Shown one piece after another: positions 15,337 through 26,748 of a stretch of DNA of 64,000 bases (position 1 is its first letter; the number at the start of each line of letters is the position of its first letter). The stretch spans positions 55,904 to 119,903 of the forward strand of contig JAWKQN010000015.1 in NCBI GenBank assembly GCA_041390125.1. The letters run 5' to 3'. The stretch is from Gemmatimonadota bacterium (lineage in GTDB: Bacteria; Gemmatimonadota; Gemmatimonadetes; Longimicrobiales; Gaopeijiaceae). Under the pieces are notes generated by a model. That model worked only from the letters and a program-made list of their open reading frames with translations, ran no database searches and was not told where the DNA came from. Made by a program: the position numbers and the translations under genes.

Positions 15337-16911
15337 TCAACCCGCGTTCGGATCCCCCCAGCGGGTCCAGGCCGCCATGTACCAGGGGGTGGTGGCGGCC
15401 GGATCGACCGCACCGATGTAGTCCACCGTCTCCAGGCCGCTGTTCGCGGGCGGGGCCGGGCAGCCCGTGGCCGCCGGACCGGTCGCCGCCGGACGGAAGT
15501 CCGGAGCGTCGCGATCGAACGGGTCCGCCAGGCCGGGGTCGGCAATCTGGTTGCCGGCGCCCGCGTTCCAGACCGTGGCCTGGAAGCCGTCGCTGTCCGT
15601 GGAGAGGTCGTTGGCGTTGCTGAACAGGATGCTGGAGCCGACGGTCAGACGACCGACGGTCTCGGGATTGTCGACATCCAGGCCGGCCGTGCCGAACCCG
15701 GTGACGATCGCGCACATGACGGTGCCGCCCGTGCCGCGCCGCAGGAGCATCCCGATCGTCGACTCACCGGCCGTGCCGCCCTGACCGCCCACGCCCTTCC
15801 CGACCAGCGTGACGTTCCAGACGTTCGGGTTGGTGAACGGCTGCGCGTCGAAGTCGTCCTCGTTGCCGTCCACCTCGAAGCCGGTGTCGGCGTCGTCGGG
15901 GTTCTGCAGCGCGATCCAGAACTGGCCGTTGCCGGACCACCCGGTCGAGTAGTCGAACGAATCGTCCGAGATGTCGGTGGCGATCAGGTGGGTCGCGTCG
16001 ACCGTGCCGCCGAACCACTCGAAGCCGTCGTCGAGGCCGTCGTGCGTCTGCACATGGTGCAGCTCCGTGCCGCTGCCGACACCGTTCAGCGTCAGCGCGT
16101 TCAGCTCGTTCCCGAAGCTCACCTCGAAGCCCGCGTATTCGATCCGCACGTACTTGAAGACGCCCGAGTTGTCCGCCAGGTCGGTTCCGCCGTACTGGCC
16201 GGAGCTGCCCTCACCCACGCACTCGTCGGCCGGGAAGTTGCACTGCGACAGCCCGTTGATCACCACGCCGCCCCAGTCCCCGGCCACCCGCTGACCGGCG
16301 GGTCGCGAGCTGGTGAAGACGATGGGGTTGGTCTCGGTTCCTTCCGCGAAGATCTGCCCACCCGTCCGGACGATGAGCGCCGTGGGCTGCACGGCCGCGT
16401 CGCCCAGGAGCAGGGTGCCGGCGGGGATGCGCAGGATGCCGCCGTCCTCGACCGTGACGATGCCCTGCAGCGTGTAGGTCGTGTCCGCGGAGAGCTGACG
16501 CGTCCCCGAGATGGTGCCGTTCAGGATGGCCGTACGGTTCTCCGCGGGGACCGCGATCTCCGCCAGCGCGCTCGCCGGCGACGCACCATCCGCGTTCACG
16601 GCGATCACCTGGTACTGGTAGGTGTTGCCAGCCGCGACGCCCGTGTCGGTGTAGCTCGTGCCGGTCACGCTGGCGGCCACGTCTGCGAACGCGCCGCCGC
16701 CCACCTGCCGGCGCTGTACACGGTAGGAGGTGGCGCCGCTCGACGCGCTCCAGCTCACGGTCACGTCCGCTCCGGACAGCGTGGCCGTCACGCCGCCGGG
16801 GGCGGCGGGCGGCTGCGGATCCGGATCGGTGCCGCTGTCGTCGCAGGCGCCGATGGCCACGGCCGCCGCGAGCCCGAAGGCCAGGATCTTCATGCGTCTG
16901 ATGCTGAACAT
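15337..16911 (-). CDS. Surface lipoprotein with FN3 domain and beta-helix-like body
   Basis: A 524-residue lipoprotein: signal peptide L-A-A-A-V-A-I-G-A-C-D-D at about 13-24, a Pro-rich linker, a fibronectin type III domain (about 38-120, SYRVQRRQVGG and Y-Q-Y-Q-V-I-A-V-N), then a repeat-rich, mostly beta body with G-x-x-x-V-x-x-G spacing, typical of parallel beta-helices and frequently seen downstream of TonB receptors in this type of bacterium. Cys residues are few. The ATG at 16911 is preceded by GGAGGAG with good spacing. It lies 112 bases after the TonB receptor gene on the same strand, suggesting it delivers a ligand to or caps that receptor; this is inference from context. Confidence 0.72.
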   Translation of the reverse strand: MFSIRRMKILAFGLAAAVAIGACDDSGTDPDPQPPAAPGGVTATLSGADVTVSWSASSGATSYRVQRRQVGGGAFADVAASVTGTSYTDTGVAAGNTYQYQVIAVNADGASPASALAEIAVPAENRTAILNGTISGTRQLSADTTYTLQGIVTVEDGGILRIPAGTLLLGDAAVQPTALIVRTGGQIFAEGTETNPIVFTSSRPAGQRVAGDWGGVVINGLSQCNFPADECVGEGSSGQYGGTDLADNSGVFKYVRIEYAGFEVSFGNELNALTLNGVGSGTELHHVQTHDGLDDGFEWFGGTVDATHLIATDISDDSFDYSTGWSGNGQFWIALQNPDDADTGFEVDGNEDDFDAQPFTNPNVWNVTLVGKGVGGQGGTAGESTIGMLLRRGTGGTVMCAIVTGFGTAGLDVDNPETVGRLTVGSSILFSNANDLSTDSDGFQATVWNAGAGNQIADPGLADPFDRDAPDFRPAATGPAATGCPAPPANSGLETVDYIGAVDPAATTPWYMAAWTRWGDPNAG

Positions 16912-17023
16912 TCCGAACGTCTCCTCCGTTACGGATGGACCCGTGCCCAGGGCCCGGTGGGGCCGCCCCGGAGCGGGGCGGCCAGGTGTTGCGAGCGGAA
17001 GCGACGCCGGTCCATGTGCAGAC

Positions 17024-19846
17024 TCAGCTCCCCACCTTGATGGAGACCGAGAAGGTCCGTCCCGTGTCGTAGGACCGGACGGGGTCGCCGCCTTGCGTGA
17101 ACAGCACTTGATTCCCGAGGAGACGTCCCGCCGACAGCTTGAACGACAGGTTGTCCCGGAGCCTCTGCTCGAAGACCACGTCCAACTGGCTGCGTCCTTC
17201 CTCGTAGATGTCGGGCGTCGCTTCGCGGTTGACCGCGTCGATCCTGCGGCCGAAGCGATTGAAGAGCACCGTCGCCGTGGTGTTGCTGCCTTCGTTGAAG
17301 TAGCTCAGGCCCGCGTTGACCACGTAGGGGGACTGCCCCTGCAGGGCGCGGTTGCGCTCCAGCACCGTGATCTCGGATGCGCCGGTGCCGGGCAGGTAGT
17401 AGCGGATCAGGCCGCCCGCATCCACGTCCGACTGCACCAGGGTGATGTTGGCGTTCGCGGTGAACGGCGTGAGCCCATCGGCGAAGATGGACAGCGGCGC
17501 GCGCAGCTCGATCTCGGTCCCGTAGTTCTGCGCGCTCGGCGCGTTCACCCAGGTCTTGATGAGCTCGGTGCTGGGAAGCACCTGCACCTCGATCGGGTTC
17601 GTGAAGTCCTTGTAGAAACCCGAGATCGCGATCAGGGCGCCCGGCTGGAAGAACCACTCCCAGCGCAGGTCGTAGTTCTGGATGCGGCTCACGTCCAGCT
17701 CCGGGTTCCCGACCACCAGGAATCCACCGGCGTAGTCCGCGAAGGAGAACGGCGCCAGCTCGCGGAGCTGGGGGCGGGCCAGCGTCTGCGACGCGCTGGC
17801 GCGGATGTTCATGGCCTCGCCGAGGTTCAGCGTCAGGTTGATCGCCGGAAGCACCTGCGTGCGCTCGAGGTCCGCCCCGGTCAACGGGGTCTGACCCGCC
17901 TGCGGGAAGAGGTCCGTCGGGTCCACCAGCTGGCGGGAACGCTCCACCCGGGCGCCGCCCACGAGGCGCAGCCGCGGCAGGATCTCCGCATCCATCATCA
18001 CGTAGGCTGCGTCGATGTCCTCGGAGGCCGTGTAGTTGTCCGTCCGGAAGGTGGCTTCCTGGATCTCGAAGCCCGTCGGCGAGATGTACTGGGGCTGGAA
18101 CAGCTCGTCCGGCTCCAGCGCGCGCACCTCGGAGTTGATGTCGGATCCCTGGGGCCGGAAGCGGAAGCGGCGGGAGTACGCGTCCCGGTCCTTCCGGTCC
18201 GCGCTGGCGCCCACCTGCAGCGTGGCGGGAAGGCCGCGCAGCGTGAAGGGCACCTTGAGGTTGGCACCGCCGCTCATGCCGTCGTCCACCATGTCCTGGT
18301 GGAAGACGCTGCCGCTCTGGATGAAGTCGTCCCAGAAGAACTGCCCGTTGAATTCGCGGTACAGCGACTCGCGGGTGTTGGGCTCGTAGCGCTCGGCGCG
18401 CGTGTAGCTGGCGCGCCAGTCGAAGCCCACGTTGCCGAGGCCGGAGAACTCGTGTTGCCCGCGCAGCTGACCGTTGGTCAGCGTCTGGGCCACGTACTGG
18501 ATGCGCGTGTTCCGCTGGTCGGTGTTCGAATCCAGGTTGAACCCCTGGAGCGAACGGGCCGCGTCGTCGGTGAGCCGGTTGTAGACGCCGTTGATGGTCA
18601 GCCGGTGCGTGGGCGCCAGCTCGTAGGACGCGTTGACGAGCGCGCCCAGGGACACCGAGTGCGTCGTCACCTGTCCGGCGTAGTCCACCTCGGGGTCGCT
18701 GCCGCCCGACGCGCTGAACGCGCGCTCGACGAGATCGGTCTGGACGCCGTAGTCGCTCGACTGGTTGATGGAGGCCAGGAAGCCGAACGAGCGGTCGAAG
18801 AGCTCGAACTCGTCACCGAACGACAGCCCGAAGCTCTCGTTCACGGGAATCGACTGGTTCGACGGCCCCCAGGCACCGCTGAAGGCCTGTCCGAAAGCCT
18901 GGAGCTCGGCGGGCGTGAAGTTCGAGCGGTTGATGGGCCGGTCTCCGGGCAGGAGGGACGGCAGGTCGCGCGTGCCGTCGTCGAAGCCCAGGAAGTCGTA
19001 GCCGCCCCCGGCGTAGCCGAGGCCGTCCTGCAGGGACACGGCGGAGTTGTAGCCGGAAGAGGCGCTGACGTTGAAGATGCGGAACGCGGGGAAGTCCTTG
19101 GTGCGGAGCTGGACCAGCCCGCCCGCGTAGTCCCCCGGCTGGTCGGGCGAATAGCTCTTCGCCGTCACGATGCTCTCGAGCATGCTCGAGGGAATGACGT
19201 CCAGCGGGATGACCTTCTTGTCCGGCACCGGCGACGCCAGGGGCGCGCCGTTGAGCGTGGTCGAGCTGTAGCGCTCGCCGAGCCCGCGCACGTACGCGTA
19301 TTTCCCGTCCACGACGGACAGCCCGGGCACGCGCCGTAGCGCGGCCGCCGCGTCTCCGTCCGGAGAGCGGGCGATCTGGTCGGCGCCGATGGCGTCCACG
19401 ACGACCGGCGCCTTCTGGCGCTCGGTGATCAGGGCGACGGTGTTGCCGCGCTCCGCCTCGGCCGTGACCACCAGCGCGTCGAGCGCGATCGCCTCGGGCT
19501 CGAGCGAGACGTCCAGGGTGACGGTCTGACCGGTCTGGACCTGGACGCCGGTCACGGTCTTGGACGCGAATCCGAGCAGATCCACCCGGAGCTCGACCGT
19601 TCCGGCCGGAACGGATCGCAACACGAACCGCCCATCCAACGACGAAAGCGTGCCTACCCCCGTGTCCGGGATGTAGACCTGTGCGTTGGAGAGTGGCTCT
19701 CCATTCTGCGCGCTTACCACGCGCCCTACGATCCGTCCGTCGCTCGTGGCCTGGGCGCCTGCTGCCGCGCCCGAGGTCAGGATCAGGAACGCCGCCACCA
19801 GGGTGGAGCGTCCGACGGACCGGAGGAAATCGACCAACGCGTGCAT
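17024..19846 (-). CDS. TonB-dependent receptor with N-terminal carboxypeptidase-regulatory-like domain
   Basis: A 940-residue outer-membrane transporter. A signal peptide (about 1-32, ending AAAGAQA) precedes a carboxypeptidase-regulatory-like domain (about 36-115, GRIVGRVVSAQNGEPLSNAQV). The plug follows at about 130-250 with the typical I-A-R-S-P-D-G-D-A-A-A-A-L-R-R-V-P-G-L-S segment and V-R-G-L-G-E-R-Y, then a large barrel ending in alternating strands with an aromatic region near the C-terminus. The ATG at 19846 follows GAGGAG. Transport is energised by TonB-ExbB-ExbD, not seen in this window. Two lipoprotein genes follow on the same strand. The substrate is unknown. Confidence 0.88.
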   Translation of the reverse strand: MHALVDFLRSVGRSTLVAAFLILTSGAAAGAQATSDGRIVGRVVSAQNGEPLSNAQVYIPDTGVGTLSSLDGRFVLRSVPAGTVELRVDLLGFASKTVTGVQVQTGQTVTLDVSLEPEAIALDALVVTAEAERGNTVALITERQKAPVVVDAIGADQIARSPDGDAAAALRRVPGLSVVDGKYAYVRGLGERYSSTTLNGAPLASPVPDKKVIPLDVIPSSMLESIVTAKSYSPDQPGDYAGGLVQLRTKDFPAFRIFNVSASSGYNSAVSLQDGLGYAGGGYDFLGFDDGTRDLPSLLPGDRPINRSNFTPAELQAFGQAFSGAWGPSNQSIPVNESFGLSFGDEFELFDRSFGFLASINQSSDYGVQTDLVERAFSASGGSDPEVDYAGQVTTHSVSLGALVNASYELAPTHRLTINGVYNRLTDDAARSLQGFNLDSNTDQRNTRIQYVAQTLTNGQLRGQHEFSGLGNVGFDWRASYTRAERYEPNTRESLYREFNGQFFWDDFIQSGSVFHQDMVDDGMSGGANLKVPFTLRGLPATLQVGASADRKDRDAYSRRFRFRPQGSDINSEVRALEPDELFQPQYISPTGFEIQEATFRTDNYTASEDIDAAYVMMDAEILPRLRLVGGARVERSRQLVDPTDLFPQAGQTPLTGADLERTQVLPAINLTLNLGEAMNIRASASQTLARPQLRELAPFSFADYAGGFLVVGNPELDVSRIQNYDLRWEWFFQPGALIAISGFYKDFTNPIEVQVLPSTELIKTWVNAPSAQNYGTEIELRAPLSIFADGLTPFTANANITLVQSDVDAGGLIRYYLPGTGASEITVLERNRALQGQSPYVVNAGLSYFNEGSNTTATVLFNRFGRRIDAVNREATPDIYEEGRSQLDVVFEQRLRDNLSFKLSAGRLLGNQVLFTQGGDPVRSYDTGRTFSVSIKVGS

Positions 19847-20265
19847 ATGCGCTGTCTCCTCTGCGAGTTCCCATGGGTCCGGTGAGCCGACCATTCGACT
19901 CGGATGGAACGCTACCGGGCGGGAGTAACAGGGCACGCGCGGGAGTGTGACGGATTGGTAAAGGAGGCAAGTCGTTGATACAGAACAGCTTGGAGAACGT
20001 GGACCTCAGGCGCGGGCCTACGGCCCGTTACGGGCCGCAGGGCTCGGTGACGGACCGAGGCCGGAGACGTCCCCGGGGCCACGGGGATGCGCGGCCCGTC
20101 TGGAGCGATTCGCTCCGACCCGGTGGCCGGATCCGGCGCAGCGCGGCCGCAACAGGGGTTTGGAGCGCGCGCGCGAGCGAGCAGGCCGTCCTCTGGCATG
20201 GCCGCTGCACCCTGACTCCCCAGCGCGCGGCGACGCCGCGCACCCGAGACCGTCAAGGAGTGGGT
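19847..20265. other. Long intergenic region between divergent genes
   Basis: A 419-base gap between the divergent TonB receptor and OmpA-like genes. It presumably holds both promoters. The only near-consensus pair seen on the plus strand is TTGGTA (19955-19960), 16-base spacer, GATACA (19977-19982), which would leave a leader of about 280 bases. The region otherwise reads as high-G+C non-coding sequence with no open frame resembling a known family. No riboswitch or RNA gene was recognised. Confidence 0.4.
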
Positions 20266-20958
20266 ATGCGATATCGGACCTTCGCAGGTCGGGCTACGAT
20301 CCTGGTGTTCCTGGCCTCCACCGCCGCCTCGTGCGCGTCGCTCCGCGAGGAGACGCAGGCCGAGGAAGGCGCTGCCGTCGGAGCGGCCACCGGCGCAGTG
20401 GTGGGAGCCGTGATCGGCTCCCGGAGCGGCTCGACCGCCAAGGGCGCGATCCTGGGCGCCGTGGTGGGAGGCACCGCCGGCGCCATCATCGGCAGCCGGA
20501 TGGACGAACAGGCGGACGACCTCGAGGACGAGCTGGAGGGGGCGACCGTCGAGCGCGTGGGCGAGGGCATCCAGGTCACCTTCGAGTCGGGGATCCTCTT
20601 CGGATTCGATTCGGATCGCCTCCTGGCGGACGCGGAAACGAACCTGACGGAGCTCGCCAGCTCGTTGGAGGAGTATCCCGGCACCAACCTGCTGATCGTC
20701 GGCCACACCGACGCGACGGGCAGCGACCGCTACAACCAGGGGCTGTCGGAGCGGCGGGCCCAGGCCGCTGCGCGTTTCCTCTCCGCCCGCGGCGTCGACG
20801 CAGACCGGATCGAGCAGCGCGGCCTGGGCGAGACGGAGCCTGTCGCGAGCAACGAGACGGAGGACGGTCGCGCCCTCAACCGCCGCGTCGAGGTGGCCAT
20901 CTTCGCCAGCGATTCCCTGCAGGCCGCCGCCCGCCGCCGGGCGGGCAGTGGGTCCTGA
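20266..20958 (+). CDS. OmpA-family lipoprotein with glycine zipper
   Basis: A 230-residue outer-membrane lipoprotein that anchors to peptidoglycan. The signal peptide ends in a lipobox-like T-A-A-S-C. Residues about 35-80 form a glycine-zipper segment (GAATGAVVGAVIGSRSG, GAILGAVVGGTAGAIIGSR). The OmpA C-terminal domain (about 105-215) shows the motifs F-G-F-D-S-D, V-G-H-T-D-A-T-G-S-D-x-x-N-Q-x-L-S-x-x-R-A and N-R-R-V-E-V, which include the Asp and Arg that bind diaminopimelate. AAGGAG at 20255-20260 precedes the ATG. A strong hairpin follows the gene. Confidence 0.87.
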   Translation: MRYRTFAGRATILVFLASTAASCASLREETQAEEGAAVGAATGAVVGAVIGSRSGSTAKGAILGAVVGGTAGAIIGSRMDEQADDLEDELEGATVERVGEGIQVTFESGILFGFDSDRLLADAETNLTELASSLEEYPGTNLLIVGHTDATGSDRYNQGLSERRAQAAARFLSARGVDADRIEQRGLGETEPVASNETEDGRALNRRVEVAIFASDSLQAAARRRAGSGS

Positions 20959-20983
20959 CCCGGCACCGACGCGCCAGGGCATC

Positions 20984-21017
20984 CCGCGGCGCCTCTCCTC
21001 CGGGAGGGGCGCCGCGG
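20984..21017 (+). terminator. Rho-independent-like hairpin after the OmpA lipoprotein
   Basis: CCGCGGCGCCTCTCC pairs with GGAGGGGCGCCGCGG with one wobble-type position, forming about a 15-bp stem ending at 21017 and followed by TCGTTCTC. It begins 26 bases after the stop codon. The T-rich tail is weak, as is usual at this G+C. Confidence 0.5.
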
Positions 21018-21130
21018 TCGTTCTCGGATCCGCGGAGGGCCCGGCGGTCGTTCCTCCGGAGGCCGCGCCGTAGATTGCGCCCTGTCCGAGCCCGGAAGCC
21101 CCTGATCCCCCTCCCACGCGGAGCGCATAC

Positions 21131-22423
<1,293 letters not shown>

Positions 22424-22647
22424 GTCCACCTGACGGATCGACCCGTCGCGGGTCTGCTTCGCCGGGCCTCTGTCCGTCGGGGAACCGCGGAGGGCGGACC
22501 GGCGCGTTCGGGCCGGACCCGCGCCGGTGCGATCCCCGGACCGACGCGAGGGGCGATCCCCGCCGGTCGGCGGTTTGAGCGGCGCCCCCCTGCGGCGTTA
22601 GCGTGGTGGGGAGCGCATGGCTCCCAGGTCGCTCCGGCGGAGGCGCG

Positions 22648-24498
22648 GTGGGGTTCTTCGATCAGTTGAAGCAGCGACGGATCTTCCAGATCGTGGCGTC
22701 CTACGCCGCCGCGGGCTGGGTCGTCGTGAGCGTGATCGACCAGTTCGTCGATCGCGAGATCGTGCCGGCCGCCGCCTACAACGTGACGCTCGCCTGGTAT
22801 CTGGCCGGGCTGCTCATCGCGCTGGTGGTGGGGTGGTACCACGGGGAGAGGGGCCGTCAGCGCGTCTCCCGCGACGAGATGGCCCTGCTCGGGCTGTGCG
22901 TGCTCGTGGGCGTGGGGCTCACCGTTCTGCTCCGCACCCCGTCCGCGGCCGCGGCCGGCCGGGAGGTCGGTGTGCTGGAAGCCGGCACGCCCGGGCTGGA
23001 CCCGCATCGCCTCGCGGTCCTCTACCTGGACGACGTCTCCCCGGATCGCTCCCTCGAGCACGTGGCGGACGGGCTCACCGAGACGTTGATCGACGAGCTG
23101 GCGGCCGTCCCGGCCCTCAATGTGGTGAGCAAGAACGGCGCGCTCCAGTTCAAGCTCCTCGAGCTGCCGCGGGATTCTGTGGCCCGCTCGGTGGGCGCGG
23201 GCACCATCGTGACCGGTTCCGTGGAGAACGCTCCCGCTGGACGGATCCGCGTGAACGTGGCGCTGTCGGACGGCGCCAGTGGCACCGAGTTCCGGCGCGG
23301 ATCGTTCGAGCGCGCCGGCGACGACCTGCTCGCGCTCCAGTCGGACCTGGGCGCCGAGGTGGCGCGTATGCTCCGGGAGTGGTTGGGTGAGGAGATCGCG
23401 CTGCGGATGGATGCCGCCGAGACCCGCAACGTGGCGGCCTGGGCCCAGGTCCAGCGTGGGGAGCAGGCCCGGAAGGACTTCGAGCTGCGCCTGGTCCAGG
23501 ACGACCTGGACGGGGCGCTCGCCCGTTGGCAACGGGCGGACTCCTTCTTCGTCGCGGCCAGCGCGCTGGAGCCGCGCTGGTCCCGACCGCAGGTGCAGCG
23601 GGCCGAGCTGGCGGTGCGCATGGCGCAACTCACCGCGGGAGACCTGGACGAAGCTGCCGCGTGGATCGAGCGGGGACTCGAGGATGCCGAGCGCGCCCTG
23701 ACGCTCGACGCCGCCAACGGACGCGCGCTCGAGCACCGCGGCACGCTCCGCTACCTGCGCTGGCGTCTGGGGCTGGAGCCCGAACCCGCCGCCGCCGAGG
23801 CATTGCTGGCCTCCGCGGAGCAGGACCTGACCCGGGCGACCACGCTGGATTCCAACCTGGCCAACGCGTGGAATCTGCTGTCCATCATCCGCTCCCAGCA
23901 GAACGACATCGTCGGAGCCAAGGTCAACGCCCTGCGGGCGTATGAGGAGGACGCGTTTCTGCGCTCCGCGCAGGACGTGCTGTGGCGGCTCTACGCGACC
24001 TCGTACGACCTGGAGCAGTTCGACGATGCGGTCGCCTCCTGCGACGAGGGCCGCCGTCGCTTTCCGGCGGCGGCGGAGTTCGTCGAGTGCCGGCTCTGGC
24101 TGCTGGCAGCGGGCGCCGTACCGGCGGATGCTTCGCGCGCCTGGGCGCTGGCGGACACGCTCGTGGCGCTGAGCCCGCCGCACCTGCGCGAATGGAACCG
24201 CGTCATCGGACAGATCACGGTGGCCGGAACGCTGGCCCGGGCCCAGTTGCCCGACAGCGCGGACGCGGTGCTGAGGGCCAGCCGGGCCGGGCCCGACGTC
24301 GATCCGACGCGGGAGTTGCTGGCGTTCGAGGCCGTGGTGCGGGTCCAGATGGGCCAACGCGCCGAAGCCGTGGACCTCCTGCGCAGCTACCTCGAGGCCA
24401 GCCCGGAGCACCGGGAGGGATGGCGCTGGACCAATCACTGGTGGTGGAAGGACCTCCAGGACGATCCCGGATTCCAGCGGCTGCTGACCGCGTCCTGA
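22648..24498 (+). CDS. Membrane TPR protein of the cyclase-associated type
   Basis: A 616-residue protein that opens V-G-F-F-D-Q-L-K-Q-R-R-I-F-Q-I-V-A-S-Y, the start of a family common in Gemmatimonadota and relatives in which a short cytoplasmic helix is followed by membrane helices (about 18-36, 46-66 and 82-97). A FlgO/TolB-N-like domain (about 115-240, LAVLYLDDVSPDRSLEHVADGLTETLIDEL) and then TPR-like helices to the C-terminus follow. Related proteins often carry an N-terminal DNA-binding or cyclase domain; none is present here. GGAGG at 22638-22642 fits the GTG at 22648. The function is likely scaffolding or signalling. Confidence 0.7.
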   Translation: MGFFDQLKQRRIFQIVASYAAAGWVVVSVIDQFVDREIVPAAAYNVTLAWYLAGLLIALVVGWYHGERGRQRVSRDEMALLGLCVLVGVGLTVLLRTPSAAAAGREVGVLEAGTPGLDPHRLAVLYLDDVSPDRSLEHVADGLTETLIDELAAVPALNVVSKNGALQFKLLELPRDSVARSVGAGTIVTGSVENAPAGRIRVNVALSDGASGTEFRRGSFERAGDDLLALQSDLGAEVARMLREWLGEEIALRMDAAETRNVAAWAQVQRGEQARKDFELRLVQDDLDGALARWQRADSFFVAASALEPRWSRPQVQRAELAVRMAQLTAGDLDEAAAWIERGLEDAERALTLDAANGRALEHRGTLRYLRWRLGLEPEPAAAEALLASAEQDLTRATTLDSNLANAWNLLSIIRSQQNDIVGAKVNALRAYEEDAFLRSAQDVLWRLYATSYDLEQFDDAVASCDEGRRRFPAAAEFVECRLWLLAAGAVPADASRAWALADTLVALSPPHLREWNRVIGQITVAGTLARAQLPDSADAVLRASRAGPDVDPTRELLAFEAVVRVQMGQRAEAVDLLRSYLEASPEHREGWRWTNHWWWKDLQDDPGFQRLLTAS

Positions 24499-24733
24499 GC
24501 CCGGCCGCGGGGCGCGGGGAGCGACCCGCCGTCTAGCGCCAGGAGAGCGTCCGTTCCCCGGCGGGTCGCCACTGCACCGCGAGGCGCGCCCGCGTCTCAC
24601 GCCCGGAGGCCGACGCGATCACGCACCGGCGCAACGACTGTCTCGTCGCCGCAACGTTTGCGAAGTCGAACCCGCCCATGCTATCGGTCCCCGCACATGC
24701 AGGCTCCCCGTCCCCCCCGGAGGGCTCTCCCCC

Positions 24734-26722
24734 ATGAGGCACCCCCGTCGCATCGCCGTGGCCGCCGTGTTGTTGCTGGTCGGCTGCGAACCCCAGGCAT
24801 TTCCATCCGCGCCCGAGTCCGCGACCGACCGCGCCGATGATTTCGTCGTCGGCATCCAGGCCGCACCCGGCGCGTTCAGCTTCGCGCCGCCCCTGGCGCC
24901 CTTGGTGGTCAACGGACCGTTCGACGCGGGCCTGGCTCCACGGATCGAGATCTGTTCGGACATGTCGTCGCCGTGCAACTCGGTGTTCGCGTCGTTCACG
25001 ACGCAGACCTCCCCTGCCGTACAGCTCTTCCCGAACGAGCAGCTGTACGGGGTGCGGTGGAACACGGCCGCCCTCGCCCCCACACCGGGAGTGATCTACC
25101 GCATCCGCGCGCTGGTCGGCCCGCTGGAGCTCGGCGCCGTGGACGTCGCGTTCCAGACCACCGGCAACGGCTCGGGCGGTGGGATCGTGCCCAACGTGAC
25201 CACCCTGCCGGCCGGCGGGGTCGTCCCCCTGCTCTTCCGCGTCGAGGACGGCGCGCTCCCGGCGGCCCAGGGCTGCCTGATCGATCCGTCCGTGCTCGAC
25301 TGCGACGTCATCCAGGTGCCGGTCGGCCAGGGCGGCGTGGTGCAGGTGGGCAATCCCACCACCCAGGAGTTCGCAGGCGAGGTCGCAATCGCGGCCAACG
25401 ACGCGGTCGTCCCGAACGGCGATCCCCACTTCGTGCTGAGCCTCGAGCACATCGCGCCGCCCCCGGGCCTGCAGCTGTCCACGCCCTGGGTGCCCTTCTT
25501 CGTGCGCGCCACCGCGCGCGACGCCGACGGGAACGCCGTCACGTTCCTGTCCGGCGCGGATATGGTGCTCTGCCAGCCGGAGACGCTGGAAGACCCGCAA
25601 AGCCCGATCTTCCTGCCGCACGCGCTACATCAGTACCTGCAGATCGTACGGGTGAGCGGCGGCCAGGCGTTCCCCCTCGTGACCACACCGGGCGCGCCGC
25701 AGTGCGCGGGCCCCGGCTCGGCCCCGTCCACGCGCAGCGGACCGCTTTCGGTGGCGGCGCGCGTGTCGCGCGGCGTGGCTCGGCTGGCGGGCCTGTTCCG
25801 TCCGGAGCCGCTGCGCGCGCTGCACGGGGGCCTCAACACGCGCGGGATCGGCGGCTTCAGCGACTTCGGCTCCACGCTGCCGGTCGACGCGGCGGCCAGC
25901 TCCGCCACCGTGCCCGCGGGCACGTCCGGGCAGACGACGGTGATCCACCTGCAGACGGCGGTGGCGCCCGGCGTGGCCCATCCGACCGGGGGCGGCGTCG
26001 TGGCCGGCAGCGTGACGGGGACGAACGCCGGAGCCCCCGTGACGGTCGTGGACCATCAGGACGGCACCTATACGCTGAGCTACACACCGGCCCTCCCCGG
26101 TGCGGATGCGGTCGCGATCACGATCGACGGGGTGCCGATCGGCGGGAGCCCGTACAGCAGCGGTGTGTCCCCGAGCGGCTGGGGCTCGCCCGTGATCGAC
26201 GGCGTGCGCGCCGCCGGGGAGTGGGATCAGGCGCAACAGCTCCCGATCTTCGCTGGCCCGTGGGCCGGCAGCACGCTGTGGATGTTGAACGATGCCGGCA
26301 CGCTCTACCTCGGTGTCGAGGTCGTCGACGGCTCCCCGTCGGACTTCGACGTGGTGCGCGTCCGCTTCGACAACGACGGCAACGGCGTCACCGACCTCGG
26401 GGACGACGACCTGCGCCTGGATCCGCGCCGCTTCCGCGACGGCCACTTCGAGCGGTTCTGGGGTCGCATCGACGGACAGCAGGACGGCACCGGCGCCGTG
26501 GGCTCGGCCGGCGGGCGGACGTTCTACGAGATGGCCCATCCCCTCGCCAGCGGTGACGCCGAGGACGCGGCCTGGTCGGCGGGCTCCATGGTCCCGCTGT
26601 GCGTGCTCTTCCTCGAGTTCGAGCAGACCTCCGCGGAGCGTCAGTTCCCGGCGGGGTGCGCAGCGGATCCGCTCGATCAGAGCGGGTTCGTCCGGCTCGG
26701 GGTGGCCGCGCCACCGGCCTGA
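24734..26722 (+). CDS. Large lipoprotein with Ig-like and CBM9-like domains
   Basis: A 662-residue lipoprotein (lipobox L-L-L-V-G-C, Cys about 18). A filamin/invasin-type Ig-like domain is suggested at about 385-480, where the sequence reads V-D-H-Q-D-G-T-Y-T-L-S-Y-T-P. The C-terminal region (about 490-655) resembles carbohydrate-binding module family 9/DOMON-type sandwiches, with I-D-G-V-R-A-A-G-E-W-D-Q-A at its start and L-Y-L-G-V-E-V-V-D in the middle. The N-terminal half is not recognised. Carbohydrate or surface polymer binding on the cell exterior is a possible role. Confidence 0.65.
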   Translation: MRHPRRIAVAAVLLLVGCEPQAFPSAPESATDRADDFVVGIQAAPGAFSFAPPLAPLVVNGPFDAGLAPRIEICSDMSSPCNSVFASFTTQTSPAVQLFPNEQLYGVRWNTAALAPTPGVIYRIRALVGPLELGAVDVAFQTTGNGSGGGIVPNVTTLPAGGVVPLLFRVEDGALPAAQGCLIDPSVLDCDVIQVPVGQGGVVQVGNPTTQEFAGEVAIAANDAVVPNGDPHFVLSLEHIAPPPGLQLSTPWVPFFVRATARDADGNAVTFLSGADMVLCQPETLEDPQSPIFLPHALHQYLQIVRVSGGQAFPLVTTPGAPQCAGPGSAPSTRSGPLSVAARVSRGVARLAGLFRPEPLRALHGGLNTRGIGGFSDFGSTLPVDAAASSATVPAGTSGQTTVIHLQTAVAPGVAHPTGGGVVAGSVTGTNAGAPVTVVDHQDGTYTLSYTPALPGADAVAITIDGVPIGGSPYSSGVSPSGWGSPVIDGVRAAGEWDQAQQLPIFAGPWAGSTLWMLNDAGTLYLGVEVVDGSPSDFDVVRVRFDNDGNGVTDLGDDDLRLDPRRFRDGHFERFWGRIDGQQDGTGAVGSAGGRTFYEMAHPLASGDAEDAAWSAGSMVPLCVLFLEFEQTSAERQFPAGCAADPLDQSGFVRLGVAAPPA

Positions 26723-26748
26723 GCCGGGCGCGGCGCCCGCAGGAACCC

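Noticed and set aside
18527..18540. tRNA-like T-arm sequence GTTCGAATCC
   Set aside because: It lies inside the TonB receptor coding region, and no anticodon or acceptor stem can be folded around it.
16730..19339. 869-residue plus-strand frame across the TonB receptor gene
   Set aside because: It has the Arg/Val/His-heavy composition typical of shadow frames in high-G+C genes, and the minus-strand TonB receptor explains the region.
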